Below, piece by piece: positions 41,837 through 50,912 of a stretch of 64,000 nt of DNA. A model generated the notes under the pieces. That model made no database searches. It saw only the letters and a program-made list of their open reading frames with translations, and had not been told where the DNA came from. Both the position numbers and the translations under genes were made by a program. Positions within the stretch are counted from its first letter, which is position 1, and the number at the start of each line of letters is the position of its first letter. This DNA is from JAWWOL01 sp963797535 (GTDB lineage: Bacteria > Actinomycetota > Actinomycetes > JAWWOL01), in contig CAWCPQ010000001.1 of assembly GCA_963797535.1 (NCBI GenBank), forward strand, positions 930,001 to 994,000, in the 5' to 3' direction.

Positions 41837-41942
41837 TTTTGGCACGCTGTTGAGTTCTCAAGGATCGATCGCGCATCGCTTTGCGTTTCTCAACTCGCCG
41901 CGAGGCCTTTAGTAACCTATTCGGATTTGCAGTTGGTGTCAA
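41837..41942 (-). promoter_or_regulatory. rRNA operon promoter and boxA-like leader
   Basis: TTGACA (41942-41937), a 17-nt spacer and TAGGTT (41919-41914) make a near-ideal housekeeping sigma promoter. Downstream, GTTGAGAACTCAACAGC and GTTGAGAAACGC are antitermination/processing motifs of the leader, which runs about 250 nt to the 16S. Confidence 0.88.
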
Positions 41943-42233
41943 ATTGACACCGGCCTGCTCGTCCACCCGCATGCTCACGAGCCGGCTGCAGACATGCTGC
42001 ATACGGCTGATAGGCCTTGGGGTTCCCCGCGAACCGACCGTCGTGTTGTTCGGCGTTCGTTGCTTCGTGGGGCGAGGAGCAACACTAGAGACTTCCTGCC
42101 GACACGTCAAGTTCACCAAGGCCCGGAGCGGTCCCAACCGGCCTCCCGTACCAAAGCTGCAGGTCAGAGGCCCGGAAACTCGTCCGAACTCGTTCGGAGC
42201 CCGCTCAACCCGACCCGGGCGCCGAACGGCGGA
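41943..42233. other. Intergenic region between tyrS and the rRNA operon
   Basis: No gene is seen. A near-palindrome TCCGAAC-TC-GTTCGGA (42183-42198) lies about 35 nt after the tyrS stop and can form a short hairpin without a U tract. The rest has no recognisable element besides sequence leading to the rrn promoter. Confidence 0.5.
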
Positions 42234-43496
42234 TCAGTCGAGCAGCCGCACGGCCAGCCGCTTGCCGCGCTGGAGCACTCGCCCGGTCAGCGTCGACCAG
42301 GGCGAGGTCGTAGACCTTGGGCGCAACCGGCTCACCGTCGAGACGGACCGCGCCGTCATCGATGAACCGCCGGGCCTCGCTCCGAGACGTGGCCAGGCCC
42401 GCGTCGACCAGCAGCAGCGGCAGGTGCACCGGGTCGTCGGCGCCCAGCCGATGCTCCGGCACGTCGGTGGGCACCTCGCGCCGCTTGAACCGCTCGTCGA
42501 AGTGCTCCTCTGCCCGCTCCGCCGCCTCGACACCGTGGTAGAGCGCCACGATCGACCTGGCGACCGAACGCTTGGCCGCATTGGCTGCCGGGCCGCCAGC
42601 GTTGACCTCAGCAGCCACCGCGGCAACCTGCTTCGGGCAGGAGGTCCGTGCACAGCAGCGCGTAGCGCACCACCAGCCCGTCGGGGATCGACATCAGCTT
42701 GCCGAACTGCTCCTCGGGTGGCTCGGTGAGCGACACGTAGTTGCCGAGGGACTTGCTCATCTTCTGCACGCCGTCGAGGCCCTCGAGCAGCGGCACGGTC
42801 AGCACGAGCTGCTGTTCCTGCCCGTGCGCCCGCTGGAAGTCCCGGCCGACCAGCAGGTTGTACGTCTGGTCGGTGCCACCGATCTCGACGTCAGCGCGCA
42901 CGGCCACCGAGTCGTAGCCCTGCAGCAGCGGGTAGAGGAACTCCACCAGCGAGATCGGCTGGCCAGCGGTGTAGCGCTTGGCGAAGTCGTCGCGCTCCAG
43001 CAGCCGAGCGACGGTGAGGACGCTCGCCTCGCGGACCACCTCCGTCAGCGTCATGGGCGCCAGCCACTCGGAGTTGCGCCGGATCTCGACCCGATCCGGG
43101 TCGAGGACCCGCATGCACTTGCTCGAGGTAGGTCGTCGCGTTGGCCGCGGTCTGCTCAGCGGTCAGCATCGAGCGCACCGCTGAGCGACCGGTGGGGTCG
43201 CCGACCATGCCGGTGAAGTCACCGATGATCAGCACCGCGAGGTGTCCGAGGTCCTGGAACTGGCGCAGCTTGCGCAGCACCACCGCGTGACCCAGCGTCA
43301 GCTCGCTGCCCGAAGGGTCGATACCCAGCTTGATCCGCAGCGGCCTGCCCGCAGCCTCCGCCTCGGCAAGACGCGGGCCGAGCGAGCCGGCCGGCAGCAC
43401 CTGGGCGGCCCCGGCGCTGAGGATCTCGATCTGGCGGGTGACGGCTGCTGACAGTGGTTCGGGTGCGTGGGGACGACATGGCGTCGAGTCTCCCAT
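42234..43496 (-). CDS. tyrS: Tyrosyl-tRNA synthetase, TyrZ-like type, three frame breaks
   Basis: It charges tRNA-Tyr. The Rossmann core starts RIKLGIDPSGSELTLGHAV. DQTYNLLVGRD and the loop motif KMSKSLGNYV follow, and the C-terminus is an S4-type domain (EARRFIDDGAVRLDGEPV, GRVLQRGKRLAVRLLD). KMSKS and LTLGHAV mark the TyrZ-like subfamily rather than the KFGKT type usual in mycobacteria and Streptomyces. Breaks are at 43114-43122, 42628-42635 and 42278-42286, one extra base each. The corrected length is about 419 residues. It is 18 nt downstream of the glycosylase gene. Confidence 0.94.
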
Positions 43497-43514
43497 GATC
43501 GGACGGCTGGGCCC

Positions 43515-44146
43515 TCAGGGTTCCGGTACGGGTGGCGGCGGCCGCTTCGCGGCCGGGCGGTAGACGCTGACCGTACGGTCGCCGAGCACCCAGAACCGCC
43601 ACGGCCGCACCCCGCCCTCCCCCGAGACGCCGACCCTGGGACCGGTGCCGATGGCGTCGGCGGCGACCGGCGCGCCGGGCAGCGATGAACAGCTCCCCGC
43701 CCAGGGTCAGGTCGACGGCCGGTGAGCCGCAGGTCGATCCCCAGTCGCCACGGTGAGCCGGGCCGGACCTCGGGCGAGGTCGCGTACCGGCGACGTTGCC
43801 CCTGCGACGACGGGCCAAGGACTCCCCCTCGACGACCTCCCCTGCCCGGATGAGTACGGCCGACGGCTCCCCGTCCAGTCCCGTCACCACGTTGACGCAG
43901 TGATGCATCCCATAGGTGAAGTAGACGTAGGAGAAGCCGGCCGGGCCGAACATGACCGCGTTGCGCTTGGTTCGGCCGCGAAAGGAGTGCGAGCCGGGGT
44001 CGTCGGACCCGCCGTAGGCCTCAACCTCGGTGATCCTGCACGACCACCGAGCCCTCGTCCGTGACGTGGACCAGGCGCTGCCCGAGCAGGGCAGGCGCGA
44101 CCTCGAGCACGGGCCGCGCGTACCACTGCCGGGGGTGCGGGGTCAC
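43515..44146 (-). CDS. 3-methyladenine DNA glycosylase (AAG/Mpg family), five frame breaks
   Basis: It removes alkylated purines in base-excision repair. The pieces in order are LEVAPALLGQRLVHV, RITEVEAYGGSDDPGSHSF (catalytic Glu), GRTKRNAVMFGPAGFSYVYF, YGMHHCVNVVTG, LARGPARLTVALGID-like text, VDLTLGGELFI and PRVGVSGEG with a C-terminal VRPWRFWVLG. Breaks are near 44033-44044, 43780-43789, 43738-43747, 43714-43722 and 43678-43686. With five single-base corrections the protein is about 208 residues, normal for the family. The GTG at 44146 overlaps the argH stop. Confidence 0.87.
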
Positions 44147-45567
44147 GCGCGGTGCGCCGCCCACGCCCTGCGTCCGGCCAGCTCGGTCCGCACGGCCGCC
44201 AGCTGTGCCTCCACCATGGCCGGGGCAGTGCCGCCGGGGGTCGCCCGCGCCTGCAGCGCACCGGCCACGGACAGCACCGAACGGATGTCCGGGGTCAGGT
44301 GCGGGTCGAGCGCTGCCAGGTCCTCGTCCGAGACCTCGTGCAGGTCGCAGTCGTGCTCGGTGCACCACACCACGAGCCGGCCGACGGCTTCGTGCGCCTC
44401 TCGGAAGACGACCCCCTGTCGTACGAGGTACTCGGCGACGTCGGTGGCGAGCGCGAAACCCTCCGGCGTCGACGACGCGAGCCGCTCGACGTCGACCCGC
44501 ATCGTCGCGATCATGCCTGCGGTGGCCGGCAGGACCACGAGCAGCGTCTCGACCGCGTCGAAGACCGGCTCCTTGTCCTCCTGCAGGTCGCGGTCGTAGG
44601 CCAGCGGCAGCCCCTTGAGCGTGACCAGCAGCCCGGTCAGGGCGCCGATCAGCCGGCCCGACTTGCCGCGGGCCAGCTCGGCCACGTCCGGGTTCTTCTT
44701 CTGCGGCATGATCGACGAGCCGGTCGAGAACGCGTCGTCGAGCTCGATCCAGCGGAACTCGCGGCTGGACCACAGGACGACCTCCTCGCCCAGGCGCGAC
44801 AGGTGGATGCCGATCATCGCGGCGACGAAGAGGAACTCGGCCGCGAAGTCGCGGTCGCTCACGGCGTCGATCGAGTTGGCTGCCGCGCGGGCGAAACCGA
44901 GCTCGCGCGCCGTGGCCTCCGGGTCGAGCGGCAGGGTCGAACCGGCGAGAGCCCCCGAGCCGAGCGGCGACACCGAGGTGCGCCTGTCCCAGTCGGCGAG
45001 CCGGTCGAGGTCGCGGGCAAAGCTGTGCACGTGTGCGAGCAGCTGGTGCGCGAAGACGATCGGCTGGGCGTGCTGCAGGTGGGTCATGCCGGGTGCCGCG
45101 GTGCGCAGGTGCAGCTCGGCCTGGCCGTTGAGGGCGTCGCACAGGTCGAGCACCCGGTCTGCGACGTCGCGTGCCACGTCGCGCAGGTAGAGCCTCAGGT
45201 CCGTGGCCACCTGGTCGTTGCGGCTGCGCCCGGCGCGCAGCTTGCCGCCGAGTGACCCGAGCCGCTCGACGAGCCCACGCTCCAGTGCCGTGTGGACGTC
45301 CTCGTCCTGCTGACGCGCCACGAAGGCCCCCGACAGCACGTCGGCCTCGAGTCCGTCCAGCGCCTCGAGCATCCGGGCCAGCTCGCTGTCGTCGAGGAGG
45401 CCGGCGCGGTGCAGCACCCTGGCGTGCGCCCTGGACCCCCGCAGGTCGTACGGGGCCAGCCGCCAGTCGAAGTGCACCGAGACGCTCAGCGCGGCCAGCG
45501 CTTCGGCCGGACCACCCGAGAACCGGCCGCCCCACAGTCCAAAGGTGCCGCTGGTGGAGTCGGTCAC
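44143..45567 (-). CDS. argH: Argininosuccinate lyase
   Basis: A 474-residue, intact enzyme for the last step of arginine synthesis. It starts at the GTG overlapping the argG stop (GTGA), with LWGGRFSGGPAEAL near the N-terminus. Family signatures are RSRNDQVATDLRLYLRD, TAAPGMTHLQHAQP and the catalytic loop GSSIMPQKKNPD. It ends the arginine cluster. Confidence 0.98.
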   Translation of the reverse strand: MTDSTSGTFGLWGGRFSGGPAEALAALSVSVHFDWRLAPYDLRGSRAHARVLHRAGLLDDSELARMLEALDGLEADVLSGAFVARQQDEDVHTALERGLVERLGSLGGKLRAGRSRNDQVATDLRLYLRDVARDVADRVLDLCDALNGQAELHLRTAAPGMTHLQHAQPIVFAHQLLAHVHSFARDLDRLADWDRRTSVSPLGSGALAGSTLPLDPEATARELGFARAAANSIDAVSDRDFAAEFLFVAAMIGIHLSRLGEEVVLWSSREFRWIELDDAFSTGSSIMPQKKNPDVAELARGKSGRLIGALTGLLVTLKGLPLAYDRDLQEDKEPVFDAVETLLVVLPATAGMIATMRVDVERLASSTPEGFALATDVAEYLVRQGVVFREAHEAVGRLVVWCTEHDCDLHEVSDEDLAALDPHLTPDIRSVLSVAGALQARATPGGTAPAMVEAQLAAVRTELAGRRAWAAHRA

Positions 45568-46778
45568 TGGCCGGTCGCCAGGTGCTGGTCGCGCCGGGAG
45601 GCGATGCGGCTGGGCATGCCCCAGATCTCGACGAAGCCCTTGGCCAGGCCCTGGTCGTACGTGTCGCCCTCGTCGTAGGTGGCGAGGTTGTAGTCGTACA
45701 GGGAGGCCTCGCTGCGGCGACCGGAGACCACGGCACGGCCGCCGTGCAGCGTGAGCCGGACCTCGCCGGAGACGTGCTCGTTGGTCGAGTCCAGGAAGGC
45801 GTCGAGGGCGCGCTTGAGCGGCGAGAACCACAGACCCTCGTAGACCAGCTCGGTCCAGCGCTGCTCGACGCCCTTCTTGAACCGGGCGACGTCGCGCTCG
45901 ACGGTGAGGGCTTCGAGCTCCTGGTGGGCCGCGATCAGGGTCAGCGCGCCGGGAGCCTCGTAGATCTCCCGGCTCTTGATGCCGACAAGGCGGTCCTCGA
46001 CCATGTCGAGGCGGCCGATGCCCTGGGCGCCGGCCCGGACGTTGAGCTGCTGGATCGCCTCGAGCATGGTCACGGGCTTGCCGTCGATCGCGACCGGGGC
46101 ACCGCCGGAGAAGGTGATGACGACCTCGTCGCCATCACGCGGGATGGCCGGGTCGGCCGTGTAGGAGTAGACGTCCTCGATCGGGGCGTTCCACGGGTCC
46201 TCGAGGAACCCGGTCTCGACGGCTCGTCCCCACACGTTCTGGTCGATCGAGTAGGGCGACTTCTTGTTGACGTCGATCGGCAGGGCGCGCTCCTCGGCGA
46301 AGGCGATCGCCCGGTCGCGGGTCATGCCGGAGTCTCGTACGGGAGCCAGGCAGACCAGGTTGGGTGCCAGGTTGGCCAGACCGACCTCGAACCGGACCTG
46401 GTCGTTGCCCTTGCCCGTGCAGCCATGGGCCACGAGGTCGGCGCCGTAGGTCTTGGCCGCGATCGCCATGTGCTTGACGATCACCGGGCGGGACAGGGCA
46501 GAGACGAGCGGGTACTGGCCCATGTACAACGCGTTGGCCTTGAGCGCCGGGAGGCAGAACTCGTCGGCGAACTCGTCCTTGGCGTCGACGACGATCGACT
46601 CCACAGCCCCGCAGTCCAGGGCACGCTGGCGGATGACGTCCATGTCCTCGCCGCCCTGACCGACGTCGGCGGCGACGGCGATCACCTCGGCACCGGTCTC
46701 AGCGGCGATCCAGCCGATGGCGACGGACGTGTCGAGACCACCCGAGTAGGCGAGGACGACACGCTTGGGGCTGCTCAT
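45564..46778 (-). CDS. argG: Argininosuccinate synthase
   Basis: A 404-residue ATP-dependent ligase joining citrulline and aspartate. The N-terminal PP-loop VLAYSGGLDTSVAIGW is clear, followed by AHGCTGKGNDQVRFE and the acidic substrate loops. The length is normal. A 65-nt gap to argR contains no clear terminator. Confidence 0.98.
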   Translation of the reverse strand: MSSPKRVVLAYSGGLDTSVAIGWIAAETGAEVIAVAADVGQGGEDMDVIRQRALDCGAVESIVVDAKDEFADEFCLPALKANALYMGQYPLVSALSRPVIVKHMAIAAKTYGADLVAHGCTGKGNDQVRFEVGLANLAPNLVCLAPVRDSGMTRDRAIAFAEERALPIDVNKKSPYSIDQNVWGRAVETGFLEDPWNAPIEDVYSYTADPAIPRDGDEVVITFSGGAPVAIDGKPVTMLEAIQQLNVRAGAQGIGRLDMVEDRLVGIKSREIYEAPGALTLIAAHQELEALTVERDVARFKKGVEQRWTELVYEGLWFSPLKRALDAFLDSTNEHVSGEVRLTLHGGRAVVSGRRSEASLYDYNLATYDEGDTYDQGLAKGFVEIWGMPSRIASRRDQHLATGQ

Positions 46779-46843
46779 GGGGTTGCTCCTGTCGGGTTCG
46801 CGAGGTACGGGAGAAATGGTGCGGGGTAATGGCGGTGGACGGT

Positions 46844-47371
46844 TCAGACCCGGCTCTCGGCCAGGGCGAGCAGACGAGCGACCACGTCGGCGCCGGCAGC
46901 GTTGCCCGGCACCTCGCGGCAGATCAGCAGGACAGTGTCATCGCCGGCGATCGTGCCGATGACGTCGGGTGGCGGAGTGCGGTCGAGTGCCGAGGCGAGC
47001 AGGTTGGCGCCGCCGGGCGGGGTGCGCAGGACGACCAGCTGACCGGAGGCCTGGGCCGAGACCAGCAGCTCCTCGAGCATGCGGGCCAGCCGGGCATCGG
47101 CGTCGACATCGGCGAACGGGGTCGGACGTCCTTCCGTGGGCAGCGCGTAGACGGCAACGCCGCCACGCTGGCGTACCTTCTCGGCTCCGAGGTCCTCCAG
47201 GTCGCGACTCAGAGTGGCCTGGGTCACCACGACCCCCTCGGCGGCCAGCATCGCGGCCAGCTCGGCCTGGGAGCGCACCTCACCGTGCTGGACGAGCGCG
47301 GCGATGCGGGCCTGGCGGGCGGCCTTGGTGGCGGGGAAGGCAGCGACGTCCGCGCGCAAGGCTCGGGCCAT
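46844..47371 (-). CDS. argR: Arginine repressor ArgR
   Basis: A 175-residue hexameric repressor. The N-terminal winged helix contains ARIAALVQHGEVRSQAELAA and the recognition helix VTQATLSRDLEDLG. The C-terminal arginine-binding domain has GTIAGDDTVLLICRE with the conserved GDD. The ATG at 47371 overlaps the argF stop (TGATG). It probably acts on the boxes before argC. Confidence 0.97.
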   Translation of the reverse strand: MARALRADVAAFPATKAARQARIAALVQHGEVRSQAELAAMLAAEGVVVTQATLSRDLEDLGAEKVRQRGGVAVYALPTEGRPTPFADVDADARLARMLEELLVSAQASGQLVVLRTPPGGANLLASALDRTPPPDVIGTIAGDDTVLLICREVPGNAAGADVVARLLALAESRV

Positions 47372-48312
47372 CAGGCACCACCGGCCGCATACTCCACCAG
47401 GAAGGACAGCAGGGCCTTCTGTACGTGCAGCCGGTTCTCGGCCTGGTCCCAGACCGCAGAGTGCGGACCGTCGATGACACTGCCGGCGATCTCCTCGCCG
47501 CGGTGCGCCGGCAGGCAGTGCAGCACCAGGACGTCGTCCTTGGCAGCGTCGACCGCCCGCTCGTCGAGCTGGTAGGGCTGGAACACCAGCTGGCGGGTGT
47601 CGCTCTCCTCCTCCTGGCCCATCGACGCCCACACGTCGGTGTAGAGGATGTCCGCGCCGGTCGCCGCCTCGAGGGCGTCGTGGGTGACGACGGCAGCGCC
47701 GCCCGTGGTCTCACCGATCTGGTTGGCCCGCCCGACGACCTGAGCGATCGGCTCGTAGCCTGCCGGCGAGGCGACGCGTACGCGCATGCCGGCGGCGGCT
47801 CCGGCGAGCAGCAACGAGTGGGCCATGTTGTTGCCGTCGCCGAGGTAGGCCAGCGTCAGCCCGGACAGGCCGCCCTTGTGCTCTCGGATGGTCAGCAGGT
47901 CGGCCAGCGCCTGGCAGGGGTGCGCGTAGTCGGTCAGCGCGTTGACGACCGGCACCGAGGCGGCCGAGGCGAGCTGCTCGATCCGGTCCTGGCCGAAGGT
48001 ACGGATGACGATGGCGGACACGTACCGGGACAGCACCTTGGCGGTGTCCTCGATGGTCTCGCCGCGACCGAGCTGGGTGCTGCGGGCGTCCACGATGATC
48101 GGGTGACCGCCCAGCTCGGCGATACCGGCCTCGAAGGACAACCGGGTGCGAGTGGACGGCTTCTCGAAGATGACAGCGACGGACTGCGGGCCGGCGAGCG
48201 GCTTGGCGCTGTAGCGGTCCAGCTTCATCTTGGCCGCAGCGTCGAGCACCTGCTCGAGCTCGGTGGGAGTCAGGTCGTCGTCCACGAGGAAGTGGCGCAC
48301 GGGGGCTGTCAT
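47371..48312 (-). CDS. argF: Ornithine carbamoyltransferase
   Basis: A 313-residue enzyme making citrulline. Signatures are the carbamoyl-phosphate loop EKPSTRTRLSFE (50-61), DYAHPCQALADLLT and the C-terminal VLHCLPAHRGEEI. The normal length and the position just after the response regulator and argD place it in the arginine operon. Confidence 0.98.
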   Translation of the reverse strand: MTAPVRHFLVDDDLTPTELEQVLDAAAKMKLDRYSAKPLAGPQSVAVIFEKPSTRTRLSFEAGIAELGGHPIIVDARSTQLGRGETIEDTAKVLSRYVSAIVIRTFGQDRIEQLASAASVPVVNALTDYAHPCQALADLLTIREHKGGLSGLTLAYLGDGNNMAHSLLLAGAAAGMRVRVASPAGYEPIAQVVGRANQIGETTGGAAVVTHDALEAATGADILYTDVWASMGQEEESDTRQLVFQPYQLDERAVDAAKDDVLVLHCLPAHRGEEIAGSVIDGPHSAVWDQAENRLHVQKALLSFLVEYAAGGA

Positions 48313-48358
48313 GGTGACGGGATCCTTCTGTCCATGGAGCCGGCGGGTGGCGGGAAAA

Positions 48359-48760
48359 TCATGCGGGGCGGCGCGGGTCGGCCGGTCGGGCCGGACCGCC
48401 GATCAGCTCGGCCACCTTGCGCACCAGCTCGTCAACAGCGAACGGCTTGACGAAGACCATGCCCGGACCGAGCAGACGCTCGAGGTCGGCGACCGCATCG
48501 ACCCGGCCGGTGACGACGATGACCGGGACCCCCGCGAGGACCGGGTCGCTGCCGAGCTCCTCGAGCACCCGGACTCCGCCGAGGTCCGGCATCATCACGT
48601 CGAGCAGGATCAGCGCCGGCGGGGAGTCCACGGCGCTGCGCAGCCCGGCCAGCCCGTCCGAGGCCGTCGACACGTCGTAGCCCTCGGCCGTGAGCAGCGT
48701 GTGCAGCAGGCCGCGGACACTCGGGTCGTCCTCGACAACGAGTACGGCGGCACCGGTCAT
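48359..48760 (-). CDS. Stand-alone response-regulator receiver protein in the arginine operon
   Basis: A 133-residue CheY-like domain with no output domain. The acidic pair is Asp11-Asp12 (VVEDDPSV), the phospho-acceptor Asp54 (LILLDVMMPD), the switch Thr84 (VIVVTGR) and Lys105 (VFVKPF), all intact, so it should be phosphorylatable. Its start overlaps the argD stop by 4 nt and it precedes argF by 46 nt, which shows co-transcription. A PAS histidine kinase is encoded at 56.9-57.9 kb, but pairing is only a guess. Confidence 0.9.
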   Translation of the reverse strand: MTGAAVLVVEDDPSVRGLLHTLLTAEGYDVSTASDGLAGLRSAVDSPPALILLDVMMPDLGGVRVLEELGSDPVLAGVPVIVVTGRVDAVADLERLLGPGMVFVKPFAVDELVRKVAELIGGPARPADPRRPA

Positions 48761-49995
48761 GACCCGACCCTAGTGCCCTCGAGGTGCTCTCGGACAGCCA
48801 CCAGGATCGACGGCAACGCCTCGGCGAACTCGCGGCACTCGGTCGCGCTCACGATCAGCGGCGGCGCCAGTCGTACGGCGTCGGGCGCGACCGCGTTGAC
48901 CAGGAAGCCGGCCTCGCGCGCGAACCGCTCGACCAGGGCGGACACGTCCTCGGTGAGCACGAGCGCGAGCCACAGGCCACGCCCTCGTACACCGGCGAGC
49001 AGCGGGTCCTCGACGGCGCCGAGCAGCGCCGCGAACTCAGCACCGACGACCCGGACGTGGTCGAGCAGGCCCTCGGTCTCGATGACGTCGAGCACGGTCA
49101 GCGCGGCGGTGACGCAGACGAGGTTGCCGCCGAACGTGCTGCCGTGGTCGCCGCGCTGGAACGCTGTCGCTGCAGCACCGACGCCGATGCAGGCGCCGAT
49201 GGGCAGGCCGCCGCCGAGACCCTTGGCCAGGGTCAGGACGTCGGGCAGGATCGCGTCGGCCTGGTGGGCGTACCAGAAGCCGGTGCGCCCGATCGCGCTC
49301 TGGACCTCGTCGAGCCAGAGCAGGGCACCGGCGTCGTCGCAGATCCGGCGGGCTGCGGTGAGGTAGCCAGCGGGCGGCGGCACGACGCCGGCCTCGCCCT
49401 GAGTCGGTTCGAGCAGCACGGCAACGGTCTGCTCGTCGACGGCGGCTGCCAGCGCGTCGGCGTCGCCGTAGGGCACGAACACGACGTCGGTGCCGTACGG
49501 GCCGAAGGGCTCCCGGATCGACGCCTTACCGGTGAGGGAGAGCGAGCCGAGGGTGCGGCCGTGAAAACCATGGTCGGCGGCGATGATTCGAGAACGACGT
49601 GGTCGGCCGGCCCGCTGACCGTGGCGCAGGACGAGCTTGAGGGCGGCCTCGTTGGCTTCGGTGCCGGTGCTGCAGAAAAAGACCCTTGCCTCGGTCGTCC
49701 CTGGCTTGTCGAGCAGGCCGGTCAGCCGCTCGGCGAGACGCAGCCCCGGCTCGTGCAGGTAGAGGTTGCTGGTGTGCGCCAGGGTCGCGACCTGGCGGGA
49801 GACCGCGTCGACGATCGCCGGGTGGGCGTGACCGAGGGATGACACGGCGATGCCGGCCAGCAGGTCGAGGTACTCGTTGCCGTCGGCGTCACGGACGCGG
49901 CACCCCTTGCCCTCGACGAGAGCCACCGGCGGCGTCCCGTAGTTGGGCATCATCACGGCGTTCCACCGCTGGGCCAGCACGTCGTAGGCGCTCAC
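48757..49995 (-). CDS. argD: Acetylornithine aminotransferase
   Basis: A 412-residue PLP enzyme. The start is the GTG overlapping the argB stop. Signatures are FFCSTGTEANEAALKL (PLP phosphate loop), LLWLDEVQSAIGRTG and the lysine loop LTLAKGLGGGLPIG. The C-terminal 20 residues are normal for the family. Confidence 0.97.
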   Translation of the reverse strand: MSAYDVLAQRWNAVMMPNYGTPPVALVEGKGCRVRDADGNEYLDLLAGIAVSSLGHAHPAIVDAVSRQVATLAHTSNLYLHEPGLRLAERLTGLLDKPGTTEARVFFCSTGTEANEAALKLVLRHGQRAGRPRRSRIIAADHGFHGRTLGSLSLTGKASIREPFGPYGTDVVFVPYGDADALAAAVDEQTVAVLLEPTQGEAGVVPPPAGYLTAARRICDDAGALLWLDEVQSAIGRTGFWYAHQADAILPDVLTLAKGLGGGLPIGACIGVGAAATAFQRGDHGSTFGGNLVCVTAALTVLDVIETEGLLDHVRVVGAEFAALLGAVEDPLLAGVRGRGLWLALVLTEDVSALVERFAREAGFLVNAVAPDAVRLAPPLIVSATECREFAEALPSILVAVREHLEGTRVGS

Positions 49996-50912
49996 GGGGC
50001 GACCTGCGCTGCCTCGGTGGGGACCACCATGGTCCCGACGCCCTCGTCGGTCACGATCTCGAGCAGCAGCGCGTGCGGGACCCGGCCGTCGAGCACGTGG
50101 GCCCTGGGCACGCCGCCCTCGACGGCCCGCACGCACGCCTCCATCTTGGGGATCATGCCGGCGGACAGGGTGGGCAGCAGCAGCCGGAGGTCGTCGGTGC
50201 TGAGCTCGCTGATCAGCTCCTCACTCGCCGGCCAGTCGGCGTACAAGCCCTCGACGTCGGTGAGCACGACCAGCTTCTCGGCCCCGAGGGCGACGGCGAG
50301 GGCAGCGGCTGCGGTGTCGGCGTTGAGGTTGTAGATGTCGCCGTCCTCGCCCCGGCCGATGGTGGCGACGACCGGGATGCGCTGGGCCTCCAGGAGAGCC
50401 ACCACAGTGGCCGGGTCGACGACGGAGACGTCACCGACCTGGCCGAGGTCGACCTCCTCGCCGTCGACGACGACGCCACGGCGTACGGCGGTGAACAGCT
50501 GGGCGTCCTCGCCGGACAGGCCGACGGCGAACGGGCCGTGGTCGTTGATCAGGTTGACCAGGTCGCGGTTGACCTGGCCGACCAGCACCATCCGCACGAT
50601 CTGCATCGTCTCAGGCGTCGTCACCCGTAGGCCACCGGCGAAGGAGCTCTCGATACCGAGCTTGGCGAGGTGCTCGTTGATCTGGGGGCCGCCGCCGTGG
50701 ACGACGACGACTCGGATGCCGACGTAGCGCAGGAAGACGACGTCCTCGGCGAACGCCTTCTGCAGCGCCGGCTCGGTCATCGCGTGGCCGCCGTACTTGA
50801 TGACCAGGGTGGTGCCGTGGAAACGCTCGAGCCACGGCAGTGCGCCGATCAGCGCCGAGGCCTTGCCCAGGGCGTGATGGCGGCGGGCGGTCGCAGCCGC
50901 GGCAGTCGTCAT
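49992..50912 (-). CDS. argB: Acetylglutamate kinase
   Basis: A 306-residue amino-acid kinase. It has TLVIKYGGHAM near residue 35, VVVHGGGPQIN, and LNADTAAAALAVALGAEKLV in the nucleotide-binding region. The N-terminal helix ALGKASALIGALPWLERF matches arginine-inhibited forms, so end-product control by arginine is probable. It is coupled to argJ and argD by overlaps. Confidence 0.98.
   Translation of the reverse strand: MTTAAAATARRHHALGKASALIGALPWLERFHGTTLVIKYGGHAMTEPALQKAFAEDVVFLRYVGIRVVVVHGGGPQINEHLAKLGIESSFAGGLRVTTPETMQIVRMVLVGQVNRDLVNLINDHGPFAVGLSGEDAQLFTAVRRGVVVDGEEVDLGQVGDVSVVDPATVVALLEAQRIPVVATIGRGEDGDIYNLNADTAAAALAVALGAEKLVVLTDVEGLYADWPASEELISELSTDDLRLLLPTLSAGMIPKMEACVRAVEGGVPRAHVLDGRVPHALLLEIVTDEGVGTMVVPTEAAQVAP

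Noticed and set aside
42183..42198. LexA (SOS) box
   Set aside because: The spacer is 2 nt instead of 4, and it lies downstream of tyrS with no divergent gene.
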